A DNA stretch of 64,000 bases, from NCBI GenBank assembly GCA_039803545.1, contig JBDRYS010000002.1, positions 1 through 64,000 on the forward strand. Direction: 5' to 3'. Positions 1-8,739 of the stretch are shown here, piece by piece (position 1 is the stretch's first letter; each line of letters opens with the position of its first letter). The notes beneath the pieces are model-generated. The model saw only the letters and a program-made list of their open reading frames with translations, was not told the origin of the DNA and made no database searches. The stretch comes from a candidate division WOR-3 bacterium (lineage in GTDB: Bacteria > Hydrothermota > Hydrothermia > UBA1063). The translations under genes were made by a program, and so were the position numbers.

Positions 1-2543
1 AGGTTGTTGTTATTTATCACCACACGGGTATCCTGACAGGTAATCTTACCCACCACACTCGGGGCATCCTCATGACCCGTGTTCTTTGCGTAGACCCTCA
101 ATATTACTGTTTCACCAGGGTCTATGACACCATTCCCGTTGCCCTGACTGTCATCCACCTGCACCCTCTGATAGGATAAAAGGGGAGCATAGACAGTATA
201 GCTAAAGTTCGCACTCCAGGAACCTTCGTTGGAAGTTATGTTCAAGGTGAAGGGAATTACTTCCTGATCCAAGGCTGAATAGGAGACATTGAATTCAAAG
301 TAATCGCTTCCATAGGTGGAATCACCTGCAGGAATGTTCCCATAGGCAGCGCTGTTATAGGTAATTGTAACATTGGTGTTTGTCGTGCTAAGGGTCGCAT
401 TTACATTTGTTGCACCATCTTGACCATAGTTCTTAAGCATCACATAAAGCCTTATGGTCTCTCCAGGATTGACCCTGCCGTTACCATTGCCAGCGATTTC
501 GTTTATATATGAAGTTTTATAGGTAACATAAGGCCCTGAAGAAGAGGGAATTGCATATACCTTCTGTGGCCAGAGGTTGTAGCCCGTTACAGTGAAGAAA
601 ACTGTATCGGGAGTAGTTGGAGAAATATTTAGGGTTGCAATTCCATCAGAGCCAGTATACTTCGCATCAAACTGAGTTAAAGTACCGTCAGGTGCCTTCT
701 GTACTGCGGAGACAAGGGCCTCAGATACAGGTGTACCTCCCGTTTGATATGTGACGGTAATTTGAACCTGAGAAGGTCCCATAGGAACTACCGCAGGGTA
801 ATTTATGGACAATGGCTTTGGTTCTGCTGTCCAAACGTATATAGACGGATCGCCCATAAGGTTGTACTGCTGGTAATATCTCTTTGTTCTTCCTCCACCG
901 GAATAGTATCTGTAAAGTTCCAACTTACCCTCATTTATTGCGCCCTTTATCCATACATAGCCTGTATCAAACCACTCGTCAAAGATCCTCCTCTCCAAAA
1001 TGTCATCTTCATCCCAGTATGATGTTACAGAAGATGCGAGAGATGCAATTCCGCCCTTCTGGGGTGCCCTGATCCAGGCCTCCGAGAAGCACTCTGCCGT
1101 CAATGCGTAAGAACCAGTTAAACAGGCATAGGTCTGAACAAATACATATTTATCCTGGTTGGTAAGGTTATTGTAAATGTTACTGACGCTATATTGAAGG
1201 TCGCTATAATCACTCCAACCGGTTTCTGCCCCATGTCCTGAGTAAATTACGAGACTTCTACCATCATTTATAGCATTGGTAATTATCGTAGGTGCGCCAG
1301 AAGTGTAATAGGCGTACAAAGTATCAGCAGTCATGCCATAGCTTCTCACCTTCGCTATGCAATAATTGTGAGTCCCCTCCGCAACTTGATGCCAACTGGG
1401 GTCAGCCGATGCAATAAAGAAGGCCTTTTTTGCCCACTGGGTTCCGGAAGACCAGAGAACCTGCTCATAGGTAACTGTCTTTCTCACAATGTATCCGAGT
1501 TGAGTAATATTGGCCACCGAAAGCCTTCCCACATAAACATCAGGCAAATACTCAGACTCGTTGGTGTCAAGGTCTTCATACTTCAAATCATTTGCAGGGT
1601 TATCAAGCTCACTACTTCTAAAATAGCCTATCCTATCCACATCTCCCACAAGGACCACAAAGGTTGGAGGTGTTGACCAGTTGAGATAGGCATTTTGCAG
1701 GTAGTTTCTAACATTTATAGTATCTCCGGCAGGAATGTCACCGGGTATAGTGGCCACTCTTACGTCATACCCCTTATATTTGTTCCATTCAATAAGGGGT
1801 TTCAGGGTATCAACCCATTCGGCAGGCGTAACGATTACGTAGACCACGGGGAGGGCTGGGTTTCTCTTGAAATTGAAGGCGGAATAGTTCAGTATCTTTT
1901 TCGAAAGGGAATAATCAAAATAGGGTGAATAATATCTTTCAAGATTCCTATAGGTTTCAGAGAGATTTCCACCTTTAAAGGTCACTTCCACCGTTATGCT
2001 TGTAACTACTTCCAGTTCGTTCTTTGCTGGACTATACCTTACGGGGTAGATGTTCAAAGTGTAAAGGTTGTGACCCCTTAAAAGCCCTGCGTAGTTGGCA
2101 TCAGCGAATTTTACCGGATAGTAATCAGAAGAGGAATAGGCCTTTTCATCCATAACAATGTGGGGTTTTGCACCGGGAATCTTTGGCACAGGAGGAATGG
2201 TAGGCATCACCTTCAAATCGATTCCCTTTTCCCTTAGAGAGATAGTTTCCGTTTTTAAATCCACCACTCTCACATCAACATCAGCCCCATAAGGAACCTC
2301 TATAAAGTCTCTCCAGGCAGGAAGTTCAGGTTTGCCCAGTTCTTGAAGAACACCCAGATTTTCGGTCTTGAACCTTATGAATTTTTTCTCTTCAATTTCC
2401 ACGACCTCATACCCTAAGTCACCGAAGTTGTATGTCACCGTTAAACCTTGGGTAGTGGCACGGGATAGTACGGTCCCGGGTTTTTCCATAGAATACCCCT
2501 GGGACAGCATCAGAGTGATCAGCAAATTTAACATGACCAACAT
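1..2543 (-). CDS. C25 (gingipain-like) secreted cysteine peptidase, 3' end outside window
   Basis: The reading frame is open from the ATG at 2543 to the left window edge (about 847 codons), so the C-terminus is missing. The N-terminus (MLVMLNLLITLMLSQGYS) is a signal peptide. A propeptide-like region covers roughly residues 25-230 and is followed by a C25 catalytic domain. The presumed catalytic dyad is His437 (in SGHGAETGW) and Cys474 (in TYACLTGSY), and the domain ends near the NLMGDPS motif. Downstream are at least two CARDB-like beta-sandwich repeats, each opening with a GNGNG..NPGE or GNGNG..DPGE signature. Known C25 members are secreted and often carry a Por-type sorting tail; that tail would lie outside the window. 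A strong Shine-Dalgarno (AGGAGGTG) and a consensus promoter support the start. Family assignment is firm; the substrate is unknown. Confidence 0.93.
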   Translation of the reverse strand, partial: MLVMLNLLITLMLSQGYSMEKPGTVLSRATTQGLTVTYNFGDLGYEVVEIEEKKFIRFKTENLGVLQELGKPELPAWRDFIEVPYGADVDVRVVDLKTETISLREKGIDLKVMPTIPPVPKIPGAKPHIVMDEKAYSSSDYYPVKFADANYAGLLRGHNLYTLNIYPVRYSPAKNELEVVTSITVEVTFKGGNLSETYRNLERYYSPYFDYSLSKKILNYSAFNFKRNPALPVVYVIVTPAEWVDTLKPLIEWNKYKGYDVRVATIPGDIPAGDTINVRNYLQNAYLNWSTPPTFVVLVGDVDRIGYFRSSELDNPANDLKYEDLDTNESEYLPDVYVGRLSVANITQLGYIVRKTVTYEQVLWSSGTQWAKKAFFIASADPSWHQVAEGTHNYCIAKVRSYGMTADTLYAYYTSGAPTIITNAINDGRSLVIYSGHGAETGWSDYSDLQYSVSNIYNNLTNQDKYVFVQTYACLTGSYALTAECFSEAWIRAPQKGGIASLASSVTSYWDEDDILERRIFDEWFDTGYVWIKGAINEGKLELYRYYSGGGRTKRYYQQYNLMGDPSIYVWTAEPKPLSINYPAVVPMGPSQVQITVTYQTGGTPVSEALVSAVQKAPDGTLTQFDAKYTGSDGIATLNISPTTPDTVFFTVTGYNLWPQKVYAIPSSSGPYVTYKTSYINEIAGNGNGRVNPGETIRLYVMLKNYGQDGATNVNATLSTTNTNVTITYNSAAYGNIPAGDSTYGSDYFEFNVSYSALDQEVIPFTLNITSNEGSWSANFSYTVYAPLLSYQRVQVDDSQGNGNGVIDPGETVILRVYAKNTGHEDAPSVVGKITCQDTRVVINNNN

Positions 2544-2563
2544 TTACACCTCCTGATAGCAAA

Positions 2564-2592
2564 ATTATAATCCGAGTTTTATAAAATGTCAA
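2564..2592 (-). promoter_or_regulatory. Promoter of the C25 protease gene
   Basis: On the minus strand a perfect TTGACA (2587-2592) is followed by a 17-base spacer and a perfect TATAAT (2564-2569). The start codon lies 20 bases downstream, after AGGAGGTG. The -35 box overlaps an ATG at 2586 that opens the macro-domain reading frame, which argues against that upstream start. Confidence 0.85.
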
Positions 2593-2631
2593 ATACTTTC
2601 TCTATAGCAAGTAAAATTGTCTCCAAAAACC

Positions 2632-2660
2632 TGCAAAATCCACCCCAAAAACTTTATAAT
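2632..2660 (+). promoter_or_regulatory. Promoter of the macro-domain gene, leaderless type
   Basis: A perfect TATAAT (2655-2660) ends 9 bases before the ATG at 2670. The -35 position (TGCAAA, 2632-2637) is weak. There is no Shine-Dalgarno sequence, so the transcript should begin at or just before the start codon. Confidence 0.55.
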
Positions 2661-2669
2661 GATAAAACT

Positions 2670-3218
2670 ATGGAACTGGCTAAAAAAAATATAAACAACA
2701 AAACTTTGACCGTTGTCCTCGGTGACATTACCGAGGAGGAAGTTGATGCCATTGTTAATGCCGCTAATTCTTACTTAAAGCACGGAGGCGGGGTAGCTGG
2801 TGCCATTGTAAGAAAAGGCGGGAAAGTGATCCAGGAAGAGAGTGACAAAATTGGATACTGTCCCGTGGGGAGTGCTGTCTACACTTCAGCAGGCAATTTG
2901 AAAGCAAAGTACGTAATACACGCCGTTGGGCCTCAATGGGGAGAAGGGAATGAAGATGAAAAGTTGAAAAGTGCAGTTCTCAGCGCCCTAAAACTGGCGG
3001 AAGAATTAAAATGTGAAAAAGTCGCCCTTCCCGCTATAAGTACGGGAATTTTTGGATTTCCAAAAGATAGGGGTACAAAAATCATCTTTGACACTTGCAT
3101 CGATTTCCTCAAAAATCAGGCAAGAAGTGTGAAAGAAATAAGGCTTTGCAACATAGATAAGGAAACCTGTGATTATTTTTTAAAATACGTAAACGAACTT
3201 CAAGAAGAGCTAAGGTAG
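2670..3218 (+). CDS. Macro-domain protein (putative ADP-ribosyl hydrolase)
   Basis: This is a 182-residue stand-alone macro domain. Visible ADP-ribose-binding signatures are GDIT near the N-terminus, VDAIVNAAN, the GGGVAGAI glycine loop and ISTGIFGFP. Such proteins bind ADP-ribose and often remove it from proteins or from O-acetyl-ADP-ribose; the exact activity cannot be told from sequence. The frame is open back to an ATG at 2586, but that codon lies in the -35 box of the divergent C25 gene. The ATG at 2670 sits at leaderless distance from a TATAAT and directly precedes the domain, so I chose it. The gene stands alone between the C25 gene and tRNA-Val. Confidence 0.88.
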   Translation: MELAKKNINNKTLTVVLGDITEEEVDAIVNAANSYLKHGGGVAGAIVRKGGKVIQEESDKIGYCPVGSAVYTSAGNLKAKYVIHAVGPQWGEGNEDEKLKSAVLSALKLAEELKCEKVALPAISTGIFGFPKDRGTKIIFDTCIDFLKNQARSVKEIRLCNIDKETCDYFLKYVNELQEELR

Positions 3219-3229
3219 GAAAAGGCTTT

Positions 3230-3258
3230 TTGATTTTTTACGGTACTTGTCTTATAAT
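3230..3258 (+). promoter_or_regulatory. Promoter of tRNA-Val and possibly of rpmH
   Basis: TTGATT (3230-3235), a 17-base spacer and a perfect TATAAT (3253-3258) end 11 bases before the mature tRNA 5' end. No separate strong promoter is visible between the tRNA and rpmH, so co-transcription is likely. Confidence 0.75.
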
Positions 3259-3269
3259 AAACTTCTGAC

Positions 3270-3345
3270 GGGCGATTAGCTCAGCGTTGGTTAGAGCGTC
3301 GCGTTGACATCGCGAAGGTCGGAGGTTCGAATCCTCCATCGCCCA
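3270..3345 (+). tRNA. tRNA-Val (anticodon GAC)
   Basis: The 76-base sequence folds as a full cloverleaf. Acceptor GGGCGAT pairs with ATCGCCC, the D stem is GCTC/GAGC, the anticodon stem is TCGCG/CGCGA, and the T stem is GGAGG/CCTCC with a TTCGAAT loop. The anticodon loop TTGACAT gives GAC (Val). The discriminator base is A, and CCA is not encoded. The stems are about 76% GC, well above the surrounding DNA, which fits a thermophile. Confidence 0.96.
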
Positions 3346-3383
3346 TTTTTTGTATTTATTTAACTCAAAAAGGAGGACCTTGA

Positions 3384-3518
3384 ATGAAAAGGACTTTTCA
3401 ACCATCCATTATTCATAGAAAAAGAACCCACGGTTTCAGAAAACGCATGAGTACCCCTGGTGGAAGAAGAGTTCTTGCAAGGCGCAGAGCAAAGGGCAGA
3501 AAGAGACTCACCGTTTGA
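3384..3518 (+). CDS. rpmH: Ribosomal protein L34
   Basis: This 44-residue, highly basic protein starts MKRTFQPS and contains the L34 core [11 protein letters not shown] followed by an Arg/Lys-rich tail ending in RLTV. The length matches the family. A strong Shine-Dalgarno (AGGAGG) precedes the ATG. The last four bases overlap the rnpA start, as in the conserved rpmH-rnpA pair. dnaA, which is often upstream of rpmH, is not here. Confidence 0.97.
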   Translation: MKRTFQPSIIHRKRTHGFRKRMSTPGGRRVLARRRAKGRKRLTV

Positions 3519-3841
3519 AAATTAGTACTTTAAAGGCAGCAGAAGTCAAGAAACTTGTAAAAGAGGGAAAATGGAAAAAGCTGGGTTTTTATACTATATG
3601 TTACGCCCCTTCTCAGGACTTAAAATTCGCCTTTTCTGCAACGAAGGAAGTAAGGACAAAAGTCTTGCGGAACCGAATAAAGCGATTATTAAAAGAGGCA
3701 ATACGTACTTCCAACCTTTCTATCAAAGCAGGACATTTTTTAATTATAGGGAATCCTCAGCTTCTCAATATGAAATTTCAGGATTTAAAAACTCAATTAA
3801 AAATGGACTTAGAGGCCTTAATACAATCTCCGTCACAATAA
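3515..3841 (+). CDS. rnpA: Ribonuclease P protein component
   Basis: This 108-residue basic protein is the RNase P subunit that helps the catalytic RNA mature tRNA 5' ends. The RNR signature is clear in [13 protein letters not shown], and the N-terminal part (ATKEVRTKV) fits the conserved beta-sheet. It starts with TTG at 3515, sharing GTTTGA with the rpmH stop, which suggests translational coupling. The 3' end overlaps the open yidD frame. The family and gene order are unambiguous. Confidence 0.93.
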   Translation: MKISTLKAAEVKKLVKEGKWKKLGFYTICYAPSQDLKFAFSATKEVRTKVLRNRIKRLLKEAIRTSNLSIKAGHFLIIGNPQLLNMKFQDLKTQLKMDLEALIQSPSQ

Positions 3842-4038
3842 TCGTTAGAATAATAAGGTTTTACCAGAAGTTTATTTCTCCTTTTTTACCACGGTCTTGC
3901 AGGTTTTACCCAACCTGCAGCCATTACGCCATTGAAGCGTTAGAAAAAAAGGGATTACTTAAAGGGCTTTTGTTATCAACCTGGAGGATATTAAGGTGTA
4001 ATCCCCTGTCAAAGGGCGGTTATGACCCGGTGAGGTAA
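3826..4038 (+). CDS. yidD: Membrane protein insertion efficiency factor YidD, unusual start
   Basis: The YidD core is intact: [13 protein letters not shown], then [11 protein letters not shown], then the [11 protein letters not shown] end. YidD is a small amphipathic membrane-associated protein that assists YidC insertion. The normal family length (about 70-85 residues) places the start near 3820-3850, but no ATG, GTG or TTG exists in frame there; the nearest upstream in-frame ATG is 3598, deep inside rnpA. Candidates are AUC at 3826 (10 bases after AGAGG), AUA at 3838 (overlapping the rnpA stop) or AUC at 3841. I give 3826 as a working start. The end is certain, the start is not. Confidence 0.8.
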   Translation: MSVTIIVRIIRFYQKFISPFLPRSCRFYPTCSHYAIEALEKKGLLKGLLLSTWRILRCNPLSKGGYDPVR

Positions 4039-4041
4039 AAT

Positions 4042-5529
4042 ATGGACGACGGAACAAGACCACAAAACTTTATCATTGCCACTCTTCTTCTATTTCTCAT
4101 TCTCATCCTTTGGCAATATCTATTCTTTAAAAATGCTCCCCAAAAAACCCAGCAGACACAACAAAGTGCAGTGGTAAAAACGCAAGATTCTTTAAAGTCT
4201 CAATCCGAATTAGCATCTCAGATGGGAGTAGAAGCTCCATCTATCGATACCCTCTTTAAAGTAGAAACCCCACTCTACTCAGCCACCTTCTCCACCGATG
4301 GCGGCCTTATATCTTACAAAATAAAAAGGGTAGGAACTCTCAGCGATATAGAACTCCTCGAGAGTGGAACCATTGCATGGGGAGAACAGAACATAAGATA
4401 CAAAACCACAACCTCAACTTACAATTTGGAGGTCAAAAGTTCACTTGTTACAGTAACACTCCTTTCAGAAGATGGCACCGTTTCGAAAACCTTAACTTTT
4501 TACCCGGATAAATACCTTTACGATGTTAAACTTTCCGGCAGTACAGAACCTATTACCTATTTCAAGGGTAAACTGAAATTTACTCAGAAAAATTTAAAGC
4601 AGGAAACTCCCTTCTATTCATACCTCCTGAGACTCAAAAACACAGTGAAAATTCCCGTAGCGAAGCTCAAAGAAAAAAAAGAATATGAACTCTCGGAAGT
4701 AACCTGGTTTGGCGTAAGAACCAAGTACTTTTTTACAGGTGTATTAAATCTTAAAAATCCTGGAAAACTTGCAATTTCAAAGGATGAAATACTTTTTGCC
4801 ACAAACTCCAAAAGCTTTATTGTCTATTTTGGCCCCTTAGACTACAACATTCTCAAAAAGAACCACCCTTCACTCGCCTCCGCCTTCGACTTCGGTTCCA
4901 CTATAATTAAACCTTTCTCATTCCTCATTTACATTCTGATGCAATTACTCCACAAATTCATTCCGAACTATGGACTTGTGATAATAGTTTTCGCGCTACT
5001 TATAAAAATAGCTTTCTTCCCTCTTACAAGAAAGCAGATAATTGCAGCTAAACGCATGCAAGAGTTAAAACCAAAGCTGGAAACCCTTCAGAAGGTTTAT
5101 AAAGACAATCCTCAGAAATTACAACAGGAAATGATGGAACTTTACAAAAAATATAATGTGAATCCCTTTTCCGGGTGCCTTACTCTCATTATTCAAATGC
5201 CGATTTTCTTTGCTCTTTACCAAATTCTTACCAACTCTATAAGCCTCAAGGGTGCACCCTTTATTTTATGGATCAAAGACTTATCAGAGAAAGACCCTTA
5301 CTATATACTTCCCATATTGATGGGTGTAACTTCCATTATACTTTCAAGCATTCAACAGGCCGCCACCGATCCACAATCAAAGATGCTAACGTATATGATG
5401 CCCGTCCTATTTGTAATAATTTTTATATCGTTGCCATCGGGTATTGTTTTATATTGGCTTACCTTTAATATTTTGGGGATTTTAGAGGCTTTGCTTATAA
5501 AGAGACTGGAGGGTCGTCATGGCACATGA
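4042..5529 (+). CDS. yidC: Membrane protein insertase YidC
   Basis: This 495-residue protein has the didermic YidC layout: an N-terminal membrane anchor (about residues 10-30), a large periplasmic P1 beta-sandwich domain (about 60-270) and a C-terminal five-helix insertase core. Core signatures include FFPLTRKQ, VNPFSGCLTLIIQMPIFFALY, DPYYILPILMG and LPSGIVLYW. The hydrophilic-groove basic residue of the first core helix appears as Lys (LLIKIAFFPLT) where E. coli has Arg. It inserts proteins with or without SecYEG. It begins 3 bases after yidD and its last 11 bases overlap khpB. Confidence 0.97.
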   Translation: MDDGTRPQNFIIATLLLFLILILWQYLFFKNAPQKTQQTQQSAVVKTQDSLKSQSELASQMGVEAPSIDTLFKVETPLYSATFSTDGGLISYKIKRVGTLSDIELLESGTIAWGEQNIRYKTTTSTYNLEVKSSLVTVTLLSEDGTVSKTLTFYPDKYLYDVKLSGSTEPITYFKGKLKFTQKNLKQETPFYSYLLRLKNTVKIPVAKLKEKKEYELSEVTWFGVRTKYFFTGVLNLKNPGKLAISKDEILFATNSKSFIVYFGPLDYNILKKNHPSLASAFDFGSTIIKPFSFLIYILMQLLHKFIPNYGLVIIVFALLIKIAFFPLTRKQIIAAKRMQELKPKLETLQKVYKDNPQKLQQEMMELYKKYNVNPFSGCLTLIIQMPIFFALYQILTNSISLKGAPFILWIKDLSEKDPYYILPILMGVTSIILSSIQQAATDPQSKMLTYMMPVLFVIIFISLPSGIVLYWLTFNILGILEALLIKRLEGRHGT

Positions 5530-6130
5530 ACGTTTCGCTGACATCGTTGGAAACACCGTTGAAGAATGTATTGAAAAGGCAATAAAGGAACTAAATTTAG
5601 AGAAAAATGCCATTAGATTTGTTGTTTTAAATGATGGCATTCAGACAAAACCTGCAAGAATCAGGGTTTGTCTGAAGCCAGAAGAAGTTGATTTAATTCA
5701 GAACATTTTAAGAAAATTTTTCAACCTCCTGGGTGTAAAAGCAGAAATCGAAATTATACCCAGGGATAAAAGGTATTCCGTCAACGTAAATACAAAGAAT
5801 CCTTACTGGCTTATTGGCAAGGATGGACAAATTCTTGAACAATTAGAATACCTTCTAAACCTTATTTTGCGTAAAAAAGCTCCCAATCTCACCATCAGGC
5901 TCGATATTGCAAACTTCAGAAAGCAAAAGGAAGAAACTTTAAAGAATAAAGCCTTAGCCATCGTAGCAAGGGTAAGGGAACTTCAAAAGGAAATGAGGTT
6001 CGACCCTGTAACGGAAGAGGAATACAGAATTTTAAGGGACTTCCTCAAGGACATCAGGGACATTAAATTTTATCCCGTCAAAGAGGAAGATAAAACCATC
6101 CTTGTTATAGCACCAAGAAAGCAAAATTGA
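5519..6130 (+). CDS. khpB: KhpB/Jag (EloR) RNA-binding protein with degenerate R3H domain
   Basis: This 203-residue protein begins with a Jag-N domain (about residues 5-50). A KH domain with a G-K-D-G loop (100-103) follows, then a C-terminal R3H-like region. KhpB proteins bind RNA and affect cell elongation and small-RNA function. The R3H signature Arg-x3-His is not intact: the aligned segment EYRILRDFL keeps Arg170 but has Asp where His is expected. Position between yidC and mnmE is typical. It overlaps yidC by 11 bases and mnmE by 4. Confidence 0.9.
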   Translation: MAHERFADIVGNTVEECIEKAIKELNLEKNAIRFVVLNDGIQTKPARIRVCLKPEEVDLIQNILRKFFNLLGVKAEIEIIPRDKRYSVNVNTKNPYWLIGKDGQILEQLEYLLNLILRKKAPNLTIRLDIANFRKQKEETLKNKALAIVARVRELQKEMRFDPVTEEEYRILRDFLKDIRDIKFYPVKEEDKTILVIAPRKQN

Positions 6131-7482
6131 ATGACACTATCTGCGCCATCTCAACCCCACCCGGAATGGGAGGGGTTGCGGTAATAAGGGTCTCTGGACC
6201 TGAGGCGAAGGAGATAGTTTCTAAGATTTTACCTAAAGGGAAAGACAAAAAATTTGTACCCGGTAATTTTTTTCACTCTTACATAATAAATCCCAACACT
6301 GGTGAGACCATAGAAGAGGCAATAATCCTTTACTTTAAATCCCCAAAGTCCTTTACTGGTGAAGATGTCGTTGAAATTACAGTACATGGTGGGCTTTATT
6401 CCCCCCAAATGGTGCTCGACCTCTTAATCAGAGCTGGTGCGAGACTCGCCGAACCAGGTGAGTTTACAAAGAGGGCCTTTCTCAATGGAAAGATGGATCT
6501 TCTTCAGGTACAGGCACTCCTTGACCTTGTAAGGTCACGTTCAGCCCTGCAGGTGAAATACGCAATATCGAAACTTCAGGGAGAGCTTTCAAAGAAATTG
6601 AAAAACGTTGCCGATGCGCTTTTTAATGCCATTAAAGAAGTAGAAGCCAGAGTTGAATTTGAAGAGGACGTTCCGCCTCTTGATGAAACAAAGTTCCTAA
6701 GTGAGCTCGCAAGGTTAAGTGAAGAGCTTGATAAACTTTTGAGGGAAGGGGAAAGAAATTCTTTAATTTTTGAGGGCGTCAAGGTTGCCATAGCAGGTAA
6801 ACCCAACGTTGGAAAATCAAGCCTATTCAACGCGATTTTAAAAAGGGAGAGGGCTATTGTTACCGAAATTCCTGGAACCACAAGGGATTTCATACATGAA
6901 GAAATTTTTCTCAGTGGTATCCCTGTAAGGATTTACGACACCGCAGGTCTAAGAGTGTCGCCTGAACCCATTGAATCTATAGGTGTAGAGAGAGCCAGAG
7001 AAGTCATAGAAGATGCCCACTTAGTGCTTTTTGTAGTCGATGGCTCAAGAGAAATTGAAGAAGGTGAAATCAAAGAATGGAACGCCATAGCAAAGGAAAA
7101 GATTTTGGTAGTTAACAAAGTAGACCTCGGACTTACGATAACTCCCCAGGAGCTCAAAAATCTTAACCCTTCAAACATTGTCGAAACCTCCTGTTTAACT
7201 GGGAAAGGGATCGATGAACTGGAAAGGATTCTCGAAGAAATGGTTAAAAATTTTATCGTTCCTTCCTCCGAATTTTCCCTTTCAAAGAGGGAAAGTCACT
7301 TACTTTCTCAGGCCAAGTCAGAGATCGACGAAGTTCTAAGTAACTTTAATAAAATGCCCCTTGATATCGTTTCCTTTCATCTTCAGAACGCCTTTAATTC
7401 CCTTAACCAGATCTTTGGGTGGGGGGATATCCCTGAAAGGATACTAAATTCAATTTTCAGTGAATTTTGCATCGGCAAATAG
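6127..7482 (+). CDS. mnmE: tRNA modification GTPase MnmE
   Basis: MnmE, with MnmG, modifies the wobble uridine (cmnm5U pathway). The order of parts is right: an N-terminal folate-binding domain (TICAISTPPGMGGVAVIRVSG), a helical region, an inserted G domain with Walker A GKPNVGKSS (about residues 223-231), a switch DTAGL and an NKVD motif, and the C-terminal catalytic Cys in the terminal CIGK. Length (451) is normal. The start is TTG at 6127, overlapping the khpB stop; the nearby ATG at 6131 is out of frame. MnmG is not in the window. Confidence 0.96.
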   Translation: MNDTICAISTPPGMGGVAVIRVSGPEAKEIVSKILPKGKDKKFVPGNFFHSYIINPNTGETIEEAIILYFKSPKSFTGEDVVEITVHGGLYSPQMVLDLLIRAGARLAEPGEFTKRAFLNGKMDLLQVQALLDLVRSRSALQVKYAISKLQGELSKKLKNVADALFNAIKEVEARVEFEEDVPPLDETKFLSELARLSEELDKLLREGERNSLIFEGVKVAIAGKPNVGKSSLFNAILKRERAIVTEIPGTTRDFIHEEIFLSGIPVRIYDTAGLRVSPEPIESIGVERAREVIEDAHLVLFVVDGSREIEEGEIKEWNAIAKEKILVVNKVDLGLTITPQELKNLNPSNIVETSCLTGKGIDELERILEEMVKNFIVPSSEFSLSKRESHLLSQAKSEIDEVLSNFNKMPLDIVSFHLQNAFNSLNQIFGWGDIPERILNSIFSEFCIGK

Positions 7483-7491
7483 GAGGGGAAT

Positions 7492-8016
7492 ATGAAAGAA
7501 ATAAAAAAGTACCCATACAGGGTCATACATCCTGCAATGGTTGTACTCGTTACAACCATTGACCAAAAGGGTGTACCAAATATCTGCACCGTTGCATGGT
7601 CTATGCCCGTTAGTGTAAACCCTCCCCTTGTTGCCATTGCTCTACAAAAAAGGCACAAGACCACAAAAAACATTGAAGAAACAGGAGAGTTTGTTCTAAA
7701 TATACCCGGCAAAAACCTCCTTGAAGTTGCAGAACAATGTGGAAGTGAAAGCGGTTGGCAAGTAAACAAATTTGAGAAGTACAAAATAGAACATTTCCCT
7801 TCTAAACTTACAAAAGCTCCCAGAATTGCAAATGCCCTTGGATATTTGGAATGTAAACTCTACGCCAAATATGAAGGGGGAGATCATTACATCTTCGTAG
7901 GAGAAATCCTTCTCGCGGAAGCCGACGAGAAATTTTTCACCGACATGTGGTCAGAGGAAGCAGAGTTGTTATTCCATTATGGTGGTGATGTTTACGGGAA
8001 AACGGTAAGGTATTAA
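7492..8016 (+). CDS. Flavin reductase-like (flavoredoxin family) protein
   Basis: This 174-residue protein matches the FMN-binding split-barrel flavin reductase-like family. It has an N-terminal HPAMVVLVTT strand, VNPPLVAIALQ and ETGEFVLNIPG motifs, and a C-terminal acidic, aromatic tail. Members bind FMN and either reduce flavins or carry electrons (flavoredoxin); the electron donor cannot be predicted. It has a Shine-Dalgarno (AGGAGGGG) and lies 9 bases after mnmE and 12 bases before the metallo-hydrolase, so co-transcription is likely. Confidence 0.88.
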   Translation: MKEIKKYPYRVIHPAMVVLVTTIDQKGVPNICTVAWSMPVSVNPPLVAIALQKRHKTTKNIEETGEFVLNIPGKNLLEVAEQCGSESGWQVNKFEKYKIEHFPSKLTKAPRIANALGYLECKLYAKYEGGDHYIFVGEILLAEADEKFFTDMWSEEAELLFHYGGDVYGKTVRY

Positions 8017-8028
8017 AAAGGGGGTACT

Positions 8029-8739
8029 ATGCTTCTAAAAGGCCACAAAATAGTTTACTTTGGACACTCAGCCTTTCTCGTTATAAGTCAGAAAGGCAAA
8101 ACTATCCTTATAGATCCCTGGCTCTCAAATCCAGTAAATAAAAGAACCATCGATAGTGTAGTTAACAAAGTGGACTTTATCCTCATAACTCATGGCCACG
8201 GAGACCACATTGGAGACGCAGTAGACATAGGCAAGAAGTACAACAGTGAAATTATTTCCACCTTTGAGATCACAAATTACCTGGGTTCTAAAGGCTTGAG
8301 CAGACTCTCTGGAATGAACATCGGCGGAACATTAAGGAGAGAAGAAATTTCCTTTACCATGGTAGAGGCTTCCCACTCCTCAACAATTTATGACGGCGAA
8401 AGGGCAATTCCCGGTGGCAATCCCTGTGGTTTTATCATAACCCTCGAAGACGGACTTAAAATATACCATATGGGTGATACAGGACTCTTTGGAGGACTTA
8501 ACTACATTGCAGAACTTTACAAGCCTGAAATAGTTATGATCCCCATCGGTGGACATTATACGATGGGCGTTGTAGAGGCATCTTACGCACTTAGGATCTT
8601 AAACCCCTCTATCATCATCCCCATGCATTATAAAACTTTTCCCGTTATTGATGCTGATCCAGAAAAACTTAAGGAACTTTTGCCATCAGAACTAAAAGAG
8701 AGGGTGAGGGTTCTAAAGCCAGGGGACTTCTTAGAGTGA
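8029..8739 (+). CDS. UPF0173-family metallo-beta-lactamase-fold hydrolase
   Basis: This is a 236-residue zinc hydrolase of the MBL fold, family UPF0173. The first metal-binding motif is HGHGDH (residues 55-60). Later ligands are visible in EASHSS, MGDTG and GGHYTMG, and the final PMHY supplies the last His. The substrates of this family are not well established. A good Shine-Dalgarno (GGGGG) lies upstream. Its stop overlaps the GTG start of the next gene by four bases, so the two are translationally coupled. Confidence 0.9.
   Translation: MLLKGHKIVYFGHSAFLVISQKGKTILIDPWLSNPVNKRTIDSVVNKVDFILITHGHGDHIGDAVDIGKKYNSEIISTFEITNYLGSKGLSRLSGMNIGGTLRREEISFTMVEASHSSTIYDGERAIPGGNPCGFIITLEDGLKIYHMGDTGLFGGLNYIAELYKPEIVMIPIGGHYTMGVVEASYALRILNPSIIIPMHYKTFPVIDADPEKLKELLPSELKERVRVLKPGDFLE

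Noticed and set aside
2586-2669. Upstream in-frame ATG for the macro-domain protein
   Set aside because: It lies in the -35 box of the divergent C25 gene and the residues it adds do not resemble a macro domain.
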